64,000 bases of DNA from PWQG01 sp050486205 (lineage in GTDB: Bacteria; Pseudomonadota; Gammaproteobacteria; Pseudomonadales; Pseudohongiellaceae), in contig JBJHCW010000008.1 of the NCBI GenBank assembly GCA_050486205.1, positions 1 through 64,000 of the forward strand, in the 5' to 3' direction. The notes under the pieces were generated by a model. It made no database searches. It saw nothing but the letters and a program-made list of their open reading frames with translations, and was not told the DNA's origin. This document shows, one piece after another, positions 8,618 through 17,508 of this stretch. Position numbers and translations under genes: made by a program. Positions within the stretch are counted from its first letter, which is position 1. The number at the start of each line of letters is the position of its first letter.

Positions 8618-10138
8618 CTAGCGGGCGGGCGCCAGAAAGGTGCGATAGGCAATATTATCGGTTTCGTCCCAGTAGCGGTAACCAAGCTGCCGCACACTCT
8701 CGCGAAACGCCGACTGCTCATCCGGCGGCACCTGAATGCCCATCAACAATCGCCCGTAGGCCGCGCCGTGATTGCGGTAGTGGAACATGGAGATGTTCCA
8801 GCGCTCACCCAGATCATCCAGAAAACGCATCAGCGCCCCTGGTCGCTCGGGGAATTCAAACCGGTAGACCTGCTCGTGCTGCACGGAAGCGGTACGACCA
8901 CCCACCATGTGGCGGATATGCAGTTTGGCCGCTTCGTTGTCGGACATGTCTGCAACGGCGAAGCCCTTGCTCCGCAGATCGCTCAGCAGTTGCTCGCGGC
9001 CCTGGTCTGCATCGCGAATTTCCACACCCACATAGATCTGGGCGGCGCCGGCGTCGCCAAAGCGATAATTGAATTCGGTGATGTTGCGCTTGCCCAGCAC
9101 CCGGGAGAAGCGGCGGAAACTGCCCGGTTTTTCATCAATGGTCACCGCCAGCACCACTTCACGGCTCTCACCCAGCTCCGCGCGCTCGGACACGTGGCGA
9201 AGACGATCAAAATTCACGTTGGCACCCGTGACCATGGCCATCAGCGTCTGGCCAACAATGGCTTTTTCGCGCACATACTTTTTTAACCCGGCTATTGCCA
9301 CAGCACCGGCGGGCTCGGTCACAGCACGCGTGTCATCAAAGATGTCCTTTATCGCGGCGCATATTTCGTCGGTGGTCACCGTCACCACATCATCCACGGT
9401 GCGGCGCAGAATGCTGAAGGTTTCCTTGCCAACCTGGTTCACAGCCACGCCGTCGGCAAACAGTCCCACCTGATCCAGCTTCACGCGACGGCCATGCTCC
9501 AGCGCCAGTTTCAGGCAGGCTGAATCCTCGGCCTCCACAGCAACAAGTCGGATCTCGGGGCGCAGGTATCGGATATAGGCGGACATGCCAGCCATCAGCC
9601 CACCGCCGCCCACGGGGACAAAAATTGTGTCCAGCTGACCGCTGTGCTGACGCAGGATCTCAACCCCGATGGTCCCCTGGCCGGCAATCACATCCGGATC
9701 GTCGAAGGCGTGGACAAAGGTGTAGCCCTTTTCACGCACCAGCTCCATGGCACGGATGGCAGCTTCATTGTAGGTGTCACCGTGCAACAGCACCTTGCCA
9801 CCCAGATTGCGTACGGCATCAACCTTGATATCCGGCGTGGTCACCGGCATCACAATCACCGTGGCTATACCCAGGCGGGTGCCCGACAGGGCAACGCCCT
9901 GGGCATGATTGCCCGCCGACGCTGCCACCACGCCGCGCGAGGCCGCCTCCGGAGACAGGGAACGCATCTTGTTGTAGGCGCCGCGCAACTTGAAACTGAA
10001 AACCGGTTGCAGGTCCTCACGCTTGAGCAGTACCGTGTTATGCAGTCGGCGTGAAAGGCCACTGGCACGATGTACCGGCGTTTCGTCCGCCACGTCATAG
10101 ACCCTGGCAGCCAGAACCTGTCTGACGTATTTTTCCAT
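8618..10138 (-). CDS. ilvA: Threonine ammonia-lyase, biosynthetic
   Basis: IlvA deaminates threonine to 2-oxobutanoate, the first committed step of isoleucine synthesis. The 506-residue protein starts MEKYVRQVLAARVYDVADET. It has the PLP-binding lysine (Lys50) in FSFKLRGAYNKM and the glycine-rich VPVGGGGLMAG phosphate cup. The C-terminus contains two ACT-like regulatory halves (about 330-500), as in the isoleucine-inhibited enzyme. The frame is open a further 17 codons upstream, but this start matches Pseudomonas IlvA. It is divergent from rpiA with about 85 bases between them. Confidence 0.95.
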   Translation of the reverse strand: MEKYVRQVLAARVYDVADETPVHRASGLSRRLHNTVLLKREDLQPVFSFKLRGAYNKMRSLSPEAASRGVVAASAGNHAQGVALSGTRLGIATVIVMPVTTPDIKVDAVRNLGGKVLLHGDTYNEAAIRAMELVREKGYTFVHAFDDPDVIAGQGTIGVEILRQHSGQLDTIFVPVGGGGLMAGMSAYIRYLRPEIRLVAVEAEDSACLKLALEHGRRVKLDQVGLFADGVAVNQVGKETFSILRRTVDDVVTVTTDEICAAIKDIFDDTRAVTEPAGAVAIAGLKKYVREKAIVGQTLMAMVTGANVNFDRLRHVSERAELGESREVVLAVTIDEKPGSFRRFSRVLGKRNITEFNYRFGDAGAAQIYVGVEIRDADQGREQLLSDLRSKGFAVADMSDNEAAKLHIRHMVGGRTASVQHEQVYRFEFPERPGALMRFLDDLGERWNISMFHYRNHGAAYGRLLMGIQVPPDEQSAFRESVRQLGYRYWDETDNIAYRTFLAPAR

Positions 10139-10184
10139 TGCTCTGCGCAACTCCGTATAATTCAGCTGTTTGCACAGCCAGGCG

Positions 10185-10216
10185 TTCAACCACGGGGCTT
10201 TTCAACCACGGGACCT
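10185..10216. repeat. Two tandem 16-bp repeats before rpiA
   Basis: TTCAACCACGGGGCTT (10185-10200) is followed directly by TTCAACCACGGGACCT (10201-10216), 14 of 16 identical. The second copy ends 6 bases before the rpiA start codon, so its GGGA may act as the ribosome-binding site. Confidence 0.75.
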
Positions 10217-10222
10217 TATAGC

Positions 10223-10894
10223 ATGGATCAGAATGAATTGAAAAAAGCGGTGGCAAAGGCCGCGGCAGACCATGTTCAGCGCAAGCTGGACGAGCGAACG
10301 GTCATCGGGGTCGGTACCGGCTCCACGGCCAACTGTTTCATTGACTGCCTGGATGCATTTCGCCATGACATCCAGAGCACGGTTGCCAGTTCGGAGGAAA
10401 CGGCCCGACGGCTGAAAGCGCTCGGTATTCCGGTGATGGATCTCAACGCCGTGGACGAGGTGACGGTTTATGTGGACGGCGCCGATGAGTCCAACGAACA
10501 CCTGCAACTGATCAAGGGGGGCGGGGGCGCACTGACGCGGGAAAAAATCATTGCAGCGGTTGCCCGTGAGTTTGTCTGTATTGCTGACGAAAGCAAACTG
10601 GTGTCGGTACTGGGTGCATTTCCGCTACCTGTGGAAGTGATACCCATGGCGCGAAGTCATGTGGGGCGGGAGATTGTGAAGCTGGGCGGGGACCCGGTCT
10701 ATCGTGAAGGATTTGTGACAGATAACGGCAATATCATACTGGATATCCACAATCTGGAAATCATGGACGCTGTGGCGCTCGAGCAGGCACTGAACCAGAT
10801 CACCGGGGTTGTCACCAATGGTCTGTTCGCAGTGCGCCCTGCTGACAAGCTGATTCTGGGCACAAAAGCAGGCATCAAGACCCTGGACCGTTAG
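10223..10894 (+). CDS. rpiA: Ribose-5-phosphate isomerase A
   Basis: RpiA interconverts ribose 5-phosphate and ribulose 5-phosphate in the pentose phosphate pathway. The 223-residue product begins MDQNELKKAVAKAAADHV. It contains the phosphate-binding IGVGTGSTANCF, the active-site YVDGADESN with catalytic Asp residues, and KGGGGALTREKI. The frame is open upstream, but this start gives the usual ~220 residues. It is divergent from ilvA, as in Pseudomonas. Confidence 0.96.
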   Translation: MDQNELKKAVAKAAADHVQRKLDERTVIGVGTGSTANCFIDCLDAFRHDIQSTVASSEETARRLKALGIPVMDLNAVDEVTVYVDGADESNEHLQLIKGGGGALTREKIIAAVAREFVCIADESKLVSVLGAFPLPVEVIPMARSHVGREIVKLGGDPVYREGFVTDNGNIILDIHNLEIMDAVALEQALNQITGVVTNGLFAVRPADKLILGTKAGIKTLDR

Positions 10895-10930
10895 ATCCGG
10901 GGCCTTGTTGTCATCCCGGTCATCATCCTG

Positions 10931-10965
10931 AAAAAAACGCCGGGTCTCTTTCGAAACCCGGCGTT
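10931..10965 (-). terminator. Intrinsic terminator of the cold-shock gene
   Basis: AACGCCGGGT (10936-10945) pairs perfectly with ACCCGGCGTT (10956-10965), with a 10-base loop. Read on the minus strand, the stem is followed by a run of seven T, so it terminates the gene ending at 10973. On the plus strand no T-run follows, so it is at best a weak stop for rpiA. Confidence 0.88.
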
Positions 10966-10972
10966 CTTCAGA

Positions 10973-11182
10973 TTACAGGGGTGTGACGTTCTCCGCCTGG
11001 GGGCCTTTCTGGCCTTGAGTCACATCCATCGTGACTTTCTGGCCTTCATGCAATGTTCTTCTGCCACTACCGTTGATGGCACTGAAATGAACAAAGACGT
11101 CTTTTCCGCTTTCCTGTTCAATGAAGCCAAAACCTTTCTCATCATTGAACCACTTCACGGTACCTTGCACTTGATCTGACAT
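10973..11182 (-). CDS. Cold-shock domain protein (CspA family)
   Basis: This is a 69-residue single cold-shock domain that binds single-stranded RNA/DNA and melts mRNA structure. RNP1 (KGFGFI) and RNP2 (VFVHF) are intact, and the end QGPQAENV-like segment (KGPQAENVTPL) is typical. The start MSDQVQGTVKW has AGAGAGA upstream; a nine-codon extension is open but lacks support. It is monocistronic, with its own terminator and about 240 bases of upstream non-coding DNA that could carry a cold-responsive leader. Confidence 0.95.
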   Translation of the reverse strand: MSDQVQGTVKWFNDEKGFGFIEQESGKDVFVHFSAINGSGRRTLHEGQKVTMDVTQGQKGPQAENVTPL

Positions 11183-11420
11183 ATTTCTCTCTTGCTGTTT
11201 CACGGGCATTGGGTGGGACGGCCAGGCCGTGTCACCCTGTAACCCTTCAATTTATACTAAAGTTGACGATGCCAACCCCGGAGCCAACTGCGACCCCTTC
11301 TGGCAGTGTAACGCCTAATTATGTCAGAGGAAACATAAATCCAAGGCTTTTCCGGGTAATTTCCCGGTAACGATAGATTTCGTCGCAGGAAATAAGCGAT
11401 TCATCGACCTGGCACTCTGG

Positions 11421-12818
11421 TCAGTCAAAAATCTTCCCCGGATTCAGGATACCCGCCGGGTCGAACACTCGCTTTAAAGACCGCATCAGTTCAATCTCGG
11501 CCACATCCCGGCTGTAACCCAGGTAGGGCTTTTTCAGCAGGCCGACGCCATGCTCGGCCGACACGCTGCCACCATAGGCCTGTACAATACCAAACACTTC
11601 CTTGCTGACCGCGTTGCACTGGGCAAAAAACGTGGCCTTGTCCAGCGCATCGGGCTTGAGGATATTCAGGTGCACATTACCGTCACCGATATGTCCGAAC
11701 CATATGATCTCGAAGTCCGGATAACGACTGTTTACAAGCGTCTCCACATCATCAAGGAAACCTGGCACCTGTGAGACCCGCACGGCTATATCGTTCTTGT
11801 AGGGCGTGAATCGAGAGATGGTTTCCGAAATATCCTCACGCAGGCGCCAGAGCGTGCTCGCCTGGGTGCTGTTCTGGCTGATGGTGCCGTCCAGCGCCCA
11901 ACCCTGTTCCACACAGTGTTCAAAAACTGACATGGCCGTGTCCAGTGTGTCGTCACCGCGGCTCTCGAACTCGATCAGTGCGTAGTAGTTTCCTGCCGTC
12001 TCGAACGGACGCTGCAGACCCTTTTCCGCGATGACGTGCCGCATGGCCTTTTCCGAGAAGAACTCGAATGCGGTGAGCTCCATCCTGGACTGAAATTCCT
12101 TAAGCACTTCCATGATTTCGTTCATCGAATCCACAGCCAGCACCAGAACTGTCGGATCCTGCGGCGGACGTGTAAGCCCCATGGTCAACTCAACAACCAG
12201 ACCGAGCGTTCCCTCCGAACCGATAAACAGATGGCGCAGATCATAACCGGTATTGTTCTTGAGCAGGCCGCGGTTCAGATTCAGCAGCTCGCCGGTACCC
12301 GTCACCACTTTCATGCCCTGCACCCAGTCGCGGGTCATGCCGTAACGGATCACCTTGATGCCACCGGCATTGGTTGCCACATTACCGCCGATCTGGCTGG
12401 AGCCGGCAGAGGCAAAATCCACCGGATAGTACAGGCCCCTGTCTTCGGCAAACTGCTGAAGCTGTCCGGTCACCACCCCTGGCTCACAGATCACCTGGCG
12501 GTCAACCGGATTAAAATCCAGAATCCGGTTCATCCGGTCAAAGGCAATCACCACTTCGCCATTGGCCGCCACCGAACCACCACTGAGTCCGGTGCGCCCA
12601 CCGGCAGGCACCAGGGCAATGCCTTTTTCTGCCGCCAGAGTCACCAGCGCCTGTACCTCGGAGACAGCGCCGGGAAACACAATGGCAGACGGCGCCGGCT
12701 CGGCAAAACGGGTCCAGTCCCTTCCCCATGTCTCCAGGGAATCCGGATCGGTCTTCACACGATCATCACCAACAATGGCGGCCAGCGCGATGACCAGTTG
12801 TTCGGCTGTCAGGCTCAT
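11421..12818 (-). CDS. FAD-linked D-2-hydroxyglutarate dehydrogenase-like oxidoreductase
   Basis: A 465-residue enzyme of the FAD-binding PCMH (VAO) family, with PAGGRTGLSGGSV (FAD pyrophosphate loop), GGNVATNAGG and GSEGTLG in the N-terminal half. The C-terminal FAD-oxidase domain has WFGHIGDGNVHLNI and SAEHGVGLLKK. The closest functional guess is D-2-hydroxyglutarate dehydrogenase: it lies divergent to serA exactly as in Pseudomonas, where it re-oxidises the D-2-hydroxyglutarate that SerA makes while regenerating NAD+. Glycolate oxidase GlcD or D-lactate dehydrogenase are alternatives on sequence alone. Confidence 0.85.
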   Translation of the reverse strand: MSLTAEQLVIALAAIVGDDRVKTDPDSLETWGRDWTRFAEPAPSAIVFPGAVSEVQALVTLAAEKGIALVPAGGRTGLSGGSVAANGEVVIAFDRMNRILDFNPVDRQVICEPGVVTGQLQQFAEDRGLYYPVDFASAGSSQIGGNVATNAGGIKVIRYGMTRDWVQGMKVVTGTGELLNLNRGLLKNNTGYDLRHLFIGSEGTLGLVVELTMGLTRPPQDPTVLVLAVDSMNEIMEVLKEFQSRMELTAFEFFSEKAMRHVIAEKGLQRPFETAGNYYALIEFESRGDDTLDTAMSVFEHCVEQGWALDGTISQNSTQASTLWRLREDISETISRFTPYKNDIAVRVSQVPGFLDDVETLVNSRYPDFEIIWFGHIGDGNVHLNILKPDALDKATFFAQCNAVSKEVFGIVQAYGGSVSAEHGVGLLKKPYLGYSRDVAEIELMRSLKRVFDPAGILNPGKIFD

Positions 12819-12975
12819 TCAATCACTCTCGGGGGAAAAAGATGCGGGATTGCAAAAAACATCTATGGTACCATACCGCGCCCGAAAGGAGGGCAACGGC
12901 CCTTCTGTCCGTCCATCATTATCTTCTGTCCATTGCCCGAAAGCGCAGTAATGACAGAGCGAGAAAACACCGATC

Positions 12976-14205
12976 ATGAAACCGACGTCGCTTGAAAAGA
13001 GCAAGATCCGTTTCCTGTTGCTGGAGGGCGTACACCAGAGCGCCGTCTCCACGTTGAACCAGGCCGGTTACACCAACATTGAGTACCTGAAGACCTCCCT
13101 GCCCGAAGCAGAGCTGCTGGAAAAGGTGCGCGATGCCCATTTCATCGGCATTCGCTCGCGCACCCAGCTGACCGCTGAGGTGTTTGCCGCGGCGAAGAAA
13201 CTGCAGGCGGTCGGCTGTTTCTGCATCGGTACCAACCAGGTGGACCTGGATGCCGCGCTGATTCACGGCGTGCCGGTGTTCAACGCACCGTTTTCCAATA
13301 CCCGCAGCGTTGCCGAGCTGGTCATCGGACAGATCATACTGCTGCTGCGCGGCGTGCCGGAGAAAAACGCGCTGGCCCATCGCGGCGTCTGGCTGAAGTC
13401 AGCGGCCCGCTCTTACGAAACCCGTGGCAAGAAACTTGGCATTGTGGGTTACGGCAACATCGGCTCACAACTCAGCGTGCTGGCCGAATCCATGGGCATG
13501 AAGGTGTATCTCTACGATGTGATGACCAAACTGCCACTGGGCAACGCCGTGCAGGTACAAAGCCTGCGCGAACTGATGCAGGTCTGTGACATCGTCAGCC
13601 TGCATGTGCCCGAAACCGCGCAGACGGCCAACATGATTGATGCTGAAGCACTGTCCTGGATGAAGCAGGACAGCATCCTGATCAATGCCTCACGCGGCAC
13701 GGTGGTGGATATTGACGCCCTGGCCGAAGTGCTGGCAGCGGGTAAACTCGCCGGCGCCGCCGTGGATGTTTTCCCGGTAGAGCCTCGCTCCAATGATGAG
13801 GAGTTCGTCTCCCCCCTGCGCCGCTTTGACAACGTCATTCTTACCCCGCATGTGGGCGGCAGCACCATCGAAGCGCAGGCGAATATTGGCGTGGAAGTGG
13901 CGGAAAAACTGGTGCTCTACAGTGACAACGGCACTTCGGCCACGTCAGTGAACTTCCCGGAAGTGGCACTGCCTGCGCACCCCGGCCAGCATCGTCTGTT
14001 GCACATCCACAAAAACGTGCCGGGTGTACTCGTAGAGATCAACAGCATTTTCTCGGAAAGTGGCATCAATATCCGCGCCCAGTATCTGCAGACCAATGAC
14101 CGGATCGGTTATGTGGTCACCGACATTGATCAGGAGTACAGCCAGGTCGCGCGCAAGAAGCTGCAACAGGTGACCGGTACCATCAAGAGCCGGATTCTGT
14201 TCTGA
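12976..14205 (+). CDS. serA: D-3-phosphoglycerate dehydrogenase
   Basis: SerA oxidises 3-phosphoglycerate as the first step of serine synthesis. The 409-residue protein has the Rossmann GIVGYGNIGSQLS, catalytic Arg in NASRGTVVD, Glu in VFPVEP and His in LTPHVGGST. A C-terminal ACT domain (about 335-409, HIHKNVPGVLVEINSIFSE) is the serine-feedback site. Length matches the E. coli type (410). It diverges from the D-2-hydroxyglutarate dehydrogenase gene, and its last 23 bases overlap the convergent hydrolase gene. Confidence 0.96.
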   Translation: MKPTSLEKSKIRFLLLEGVHQSAVSTLNQAGYTNIEYLKTSLPEAELLEKVRDAHFIGIRSRTQLTAEVFAAAKKLQAVGCFCIGTNQVDLDAALIHGVPVFNAPFSNTRSVAELVIGQIILLLRGVPEKNALAHRGVWLKSAARSYETRGKKLGIVGYGNIGSQLSVLAESMGMKVYLYDVMTKLPLGNAVQVQSLRELMQVCDIVSLHVPETAQTANMIDAEALSWMKQDSILINASRGTVVDIDALAEVLAAGKLAGAAVDVFPVEPRSNDEEFVSPLRRFDNVILTPHVGGSTIEAQANIGVEVAEKLVLYSDNGTSATSVNFPEVALPAHPGQHRLLHIHKNVPGVLVEINSIFSESGINIRAQYLQTNDRIGYVVTDIDQEYSQVARKKLQQVTGTIKSRILF

Positions 14206-15154
14206 GTTCCCGGTCGATGGCCTGGAATATCCGGGAGCGCAGCGGCACCGCCTCATTGACCTTGTGGTGCCGCATGCCTTCCACCATGACAATGTTCAGG
14301 CGGCGGAACTTTTTCCGGACCTGACGCAGGTTGTAGCGCCAATCCACGGTGCCGTCGATGTCACCCTGCACAACCAGTGTGGGTATGTCGCAGGGCGGAT
14401 AGGCATGAAATTCCTGCTGCCAGTCGATCAGCGCTCCAATCCATTGCCCGGCGATGACTCGTGGCTGCAGCGGATCATCCTCGCGCAGAAACTGCAGAAA
14501 TTCCGGGTCAGAACTGTTGTGGGAAAAACGTCGCGGTACCGTGGTGATGAATCGCCGCCGCACACTGTAGGCATACTTCACCCATAACCAGCGTCTGGGC
14601 CGCACCAGTGGTCCGAGCAGGAACAGTCTGTCCATATCCGGGTAGTCCGGATCCAGGGTGCTGGCCCGATGCAACACGTAGTCCATGGCGATGCCGGCAC
14701 CCATGCTCTGCCCCAGCAGATACCAGGGGCGGGGCAAGCCAGCGTCCCGGGCCAGACGGGCCACACCGGCAAACACATCACGGTAACGCGAATAACGATC
14801 AATCGAGACCGGCTCGCCGCTGGACAGCCCATGACCGGGCAGGTCCGGCATGATCACCGCCAGCTTACGCTCCAGGCAAAAACGCATGACATGACGATAC
14901 AGCCCACTGTGGTCAAAGTAGCCGTGCAGTATCAGTACCGTGCCTTCGGGATTTTCCGGCTTCAGACAGTGGCAGGCCAGACGGTAGCCACCGACATCAA
15001 CATAACCAAAATGATGGGATTTCTGCAGCTCGGGCAGATCCACACCGTAATGGCGGATGTAGACCTGCTCCGGTTCGGTGAAGCGGGTGTCGGTCGAAAA
15101 GTCGATGGGCCGCAACGCCGCCTTCAGCGCCGCGGCCTCCTGATCACCAAACAT
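14183..15154 (-). CDS. Alpha/beta-hydrolase (lysophospholipase-like)
   Basis: A 323-residue alpha/beta-hydrolase of the serine aminopeptidase S33/monoacylglycerol lipase type. The oxyanion region VLILHGYFDHSGLYRH, a PDLPGHGLS segment and nucleophile elbow GQSMGAG are clear. An Asp in VQGDIDGTVDW and His in MRHHKVNE complete the likely triad. No signal peptide is seen. The substrate is unknown; an acyl-glycerol or lysophospholipid is plausible. ATG at 15154 is chosen, though GTG at 15160 and TTG at 15163 are in frame. The start lies inside a 13-bp tandem repeat, and the 3' end overlaps serA on the other strand. Confidence 0.8.
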   Translation of the reverse strand: MFGDQEAAALKAALRPIDFSTDTRFTEPEQVYIRHYGVDLPELQKSHHFGYVDVGGYRLACHCLKPENPEGTVLILHGYFDHSGLYRHVMRFCLERKLAVIMPDLPGHGLSSGEPVSIDRYSRYRDVFAGVARLARDAGLPRPWYLLGQSMGAGIAMDYVLHRASTLDPDYPDMDRLFLLGPLVRPRRWLWVKYAYSVRRRFITTVPRRFSHNSSDPEFLQFLREDDPLQPRVIAGQWIGALIDWQQEFHAYPPCDIPTLVVQGDIDGTVDWRYNLRQVRKKFRRLNIVMVEGMRHHKVNEAVPLRSRIFQAIDRELRTESGS

Positions 15155-15190
15155 AGTCACCAAGCATAGTCACCAAGCATGGCCACCAAA
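15139..15190. repeat. Four 13-bp tandem units spanning a start codon
   Basis: CATAGTCACCAAG is repeated exactly at 15152 and 15165, with diverged copies at 15139 (CCTGATCACCAAA) and 15178 (CATGGCCACCAAA). Each unit carries CAT, a potential start codon on the minus strand, but 13-base spacing puts successive copies in different frames. Copy-number change would therefore alter which start is used by the hydrolase. Confidence 0.8.
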
Positions 15191-15194
15191 CATG

Positions 15195-16244
15195 TCAGCC
15201 TTCTTTGGCGTAACGTTCAGCCATCGCCTCCAGACTGTAGATCTTGCCGATACGATCTATCTGACCGGCCGTACCAAATGCTTCCAGTCTGTCCTTGACG
15301 ATTCCTTTCATGGCTTTTATGGTGGGGGTGAGGAATTTGCGCGGATCGAACTCAGCCGGGTTCTCGGCCAGGAACTTGCGAACTGCGCCGGTGGACGCCA
15401 GTCGCAGGTCGGTATCGATATTGACCTTGCGTACCCCGTGGCGGATGCCTTCCTGAATTTCTTCCACCGGCACACCATAGGTCTCCGGGATTTCACCACC
15501 AAACTCATTGATTACCGCCAGCCATTCCTGCGGCACTGATGAGGAACCGTGCATGACCAGATGCGTATTGGGAATGCGCTGGTGAATTTCCTTGATACGC
15601 TTGATGGCCAGGATGTCACCTGTGGGCGGACGACTGAATTTATAGGCCCCATGACTGGTACCCACTGCAATGGCCAGTGCGTCCACACCCGTGGCTTTGA
15701 CAAAATCTGCCGCCTCTTCCGGGTCGGTCAGCATCTGCTCCATGGACAGCTTGCCCTCGGCGCCAATACCATCTTCCTCTCCGGCCATACCGGTTTCCAG
15801 CGAGCCCAGGCAACCGATCTCACCTTCCACTGACACACCACAGGCATGGGCCATTTCCACGGTCAGGCGTGTGACCCGTACATTGTAGTCAAAATCGGTT
15901 GGTGTCTTGCCGTCCTCTCCCAGCGAGCCGTCCATCATCACCGAAGAGAAACCCAACTGAATCGACCGCTGACACACTGCCGGGGATACACCGTGATCCT
16001 GATGCATGACAATGGGAATGTGCGGAAACTCCTCGATGGCCGCTTCAATCATGTGCTTGAGAAATCGCGACCCGGCGTATTTCCGGGCACCGGCAGATGC
16101 CTGGAGTATGACAGGACTGTGCGCTTCGTTGGCAGCTTCCATGATTGCGCGCGTCTGTTCCAGATTGTTCACATTGAATGCCGGCACACCGTAGCCGTGC
16201 TCGGCCGCGTGATCCAGCAACTGTCGTAGACTGATGAGCGCCAT
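15195..16244 (-). CDS. fba: Fructose-bisphosphate aldolase, class II
   Basis: A zinc-dependent aldolase that cleaves fructose 1,6-bisphosphate in glycolysis and runs in reverse in gluconeogenesis. The 349 residues match the class IIA 'Calvin-cycle' subtype: PAFNVNNLEQ, zinc ligand in VMHQDHG, VEGEIGCLGSLE, MHGSSSVPQ and KVNIDTDLR. It is the last gene of the tkt-epd-pgk-fba block, following pgk by about 60 bases, with the same order as Pseudomonas. Confidence 0.96.
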   Translation of the reverse strand: MALISLRQLLDHAAEHGYGVPAFNVNNLEQTRAIMEAANEAHSPVILQASAGARKYAGSRFLKHMIEAAIEEFPHIPIVMHQDHGVSPAVCQRSIQLGFSSVMMDGSLGEDGKTPTDFDYNVRVTRLTVEMAHACGVSVEGEIGCLGSLETGMAGEEDGIGAEGKLSMEQMLTDPEEAADFVKATGVDALAIAVGTSHGAYKFSRPPTGDILAIKRIKEIHQRIPNTHLVMHGSSSVPQEWLAVINEFGGEIPETYGVPVEEIQEGIRHGVRKVNIDTDLRLASTGAVRKFLAENPAEFDPRKFLTPTIKAMKGIVKDRLEAFGTAGQIDRIGKIYSLEAMAERYAKEG

Positions 16245-16303
16245 GTCTTGTACCTCGAATACTGATTTTGTTTATAGAATGTATGGTATTTGTAATGATT
16301 TTT

Positions 16304-17473
16304 TCAGCGGTCCAGTATCTGCACGGCCGGCAATACATCACCCTGGACAAATTCCAGGAAAGCACCGCCACCGGTAGAAATATAGGACACCTGATCCGTT
16401 ATGCCAAAAGCATCAATGGCAGACACTGTCTCGCCACCGCCGGCTATGGAGAATCCGCTGTTGTCGGCAATGGCCCTGGCCACCGCTCGCGTGCCACCGG
16501 AGAACTGTTCAAATTCGAAAACACCCACCGGGCCGTTCCAGATGATGGTTTTCATGCCTGCAATCAGATCAGCAAAGCGTGCCGCCGTTTTGGGCCCTAT
16601 GTCCAGAATCATGTCCTCATCGGTCACATCGGTCACCAGCTTCACAGTGGCTTTGGCATCCGCGGAAAAGGCCGTGGCCACCACCACGTCCTCGGGCAGC
16701 GGTATGCTGGTTTTTTCCATCAGCATTTTTGCCTTGTCCACCAGGTCTTTCTCCACCAGTGACTTGCCAATCGGGAAACCGGCGGCCAGCAGGAACGTGT
16801 TGGCAATGCCACCACCCACAATCAGCTGGTCCACCTTGGTGGCCAGACTCTCAAGCACCTGCAGTTTGCTGGAAACCTTGGCGCCGCCCACAATGGCCAG
16901 CATCGGCCGTTCGGGCTTTTCCAGCGCACGGGCCAGGGCATCAAGCTCGGCGGCCAACAGTGGACCGGCGCAGGCTTCAGGTGCATATTTCGCCACCCCG
17001 TGCGTGGATGCCTGGGCCCGGTGTGCGGTGCCAAAGGCATCCATGACAAACACGTCACACAGAGCGGCATAGCGCCGCGCCAGGCTTTCGTCATTTTCTG
17101 TCTCGCCAGTATTCACCCGCACGTTTTCCAGCAGCACCAGCTCACCATCGGGCACCTTGAGATCTTTACCGGCGTCCAGATAATCGTGCACCAGATGCAC
17201 ACGCACGCCCAGCAGTTCCTGCAGGCGCCTTGCCACCGGCTCCAGCGAGGCCTCGGGCTGTTCGCTGATGGGCTTGCCGGCCTCCGGGCGTCCCAGATGC
17301 GACATCACCATGACCCGCCCCCCGGCGGCCAGCGCCTGCCGGATGGTTGGCAGGCTGGCCACAATGCGTGAATCATTGCCCACCTGTCCGTTTTTCACCG
17401 GCACATTCAGGTCCTGGCGAATCAGCACGCGCTTGTTGCGCAGTGCCATGTCCTGCATTTTGCTGATGCTCAT
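16304..17473 (-). CDS. pgk: Phosphoglycerate kinase
   Basis: Pgk transfers phosphate between 1,3-bisphosphoglycerate and ADP. The 389-residue protein begins MSISKMQDMALRNKRVLIRQ and shows DLNVPVKNG, SHLGRPEAG, AFGTAHRAQAS (substrate side), GGAKVSSKL, and the nucleotide-side GPVGVFEFEQF and GGGETVSA. The frame stays open upstream to 17566, overlapping epd, but this start gives family length. It lies between epd and fba. Confidence 0.96.
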   Translation of the reverse strand: MSISKMQDMALRNKRVLIRQDLNVPVKNGQVGNDSRIVASLPTIRQALAAGGRVMVMSHLGRPEAGKPISEQPEASLEPVARRLQELLGVRVHLVHDYLDAGKDLKVPDGELVLLENVRVNTGETENDESLARRYAALCDVFVMDAFGTAHRAQASTHGVAKYAPEACAGPLLAAELDALARALEKPERPMLAIVGGAKVSSKLQVLESLATKVDQLIVGGGIANTFLLAAGFPIGKSLVEKDLVDKAKMLMEKTSIPLPEDVVVATAFSADAKATVKLVTDVTDEDMILDIGPKTAARFADLIAGMKTIIWNGPVGVFEFEQFSGGTRAVARAIADNSGFSIAGGGETVSAIDAFGITDQVSYISTGGGAFLEFVQGDVLPAVQILDR

Positions 17474-17508
17474 GATGTTGGTCCGTACTCCCTGTCCTGC
17501 AAGTTGTG

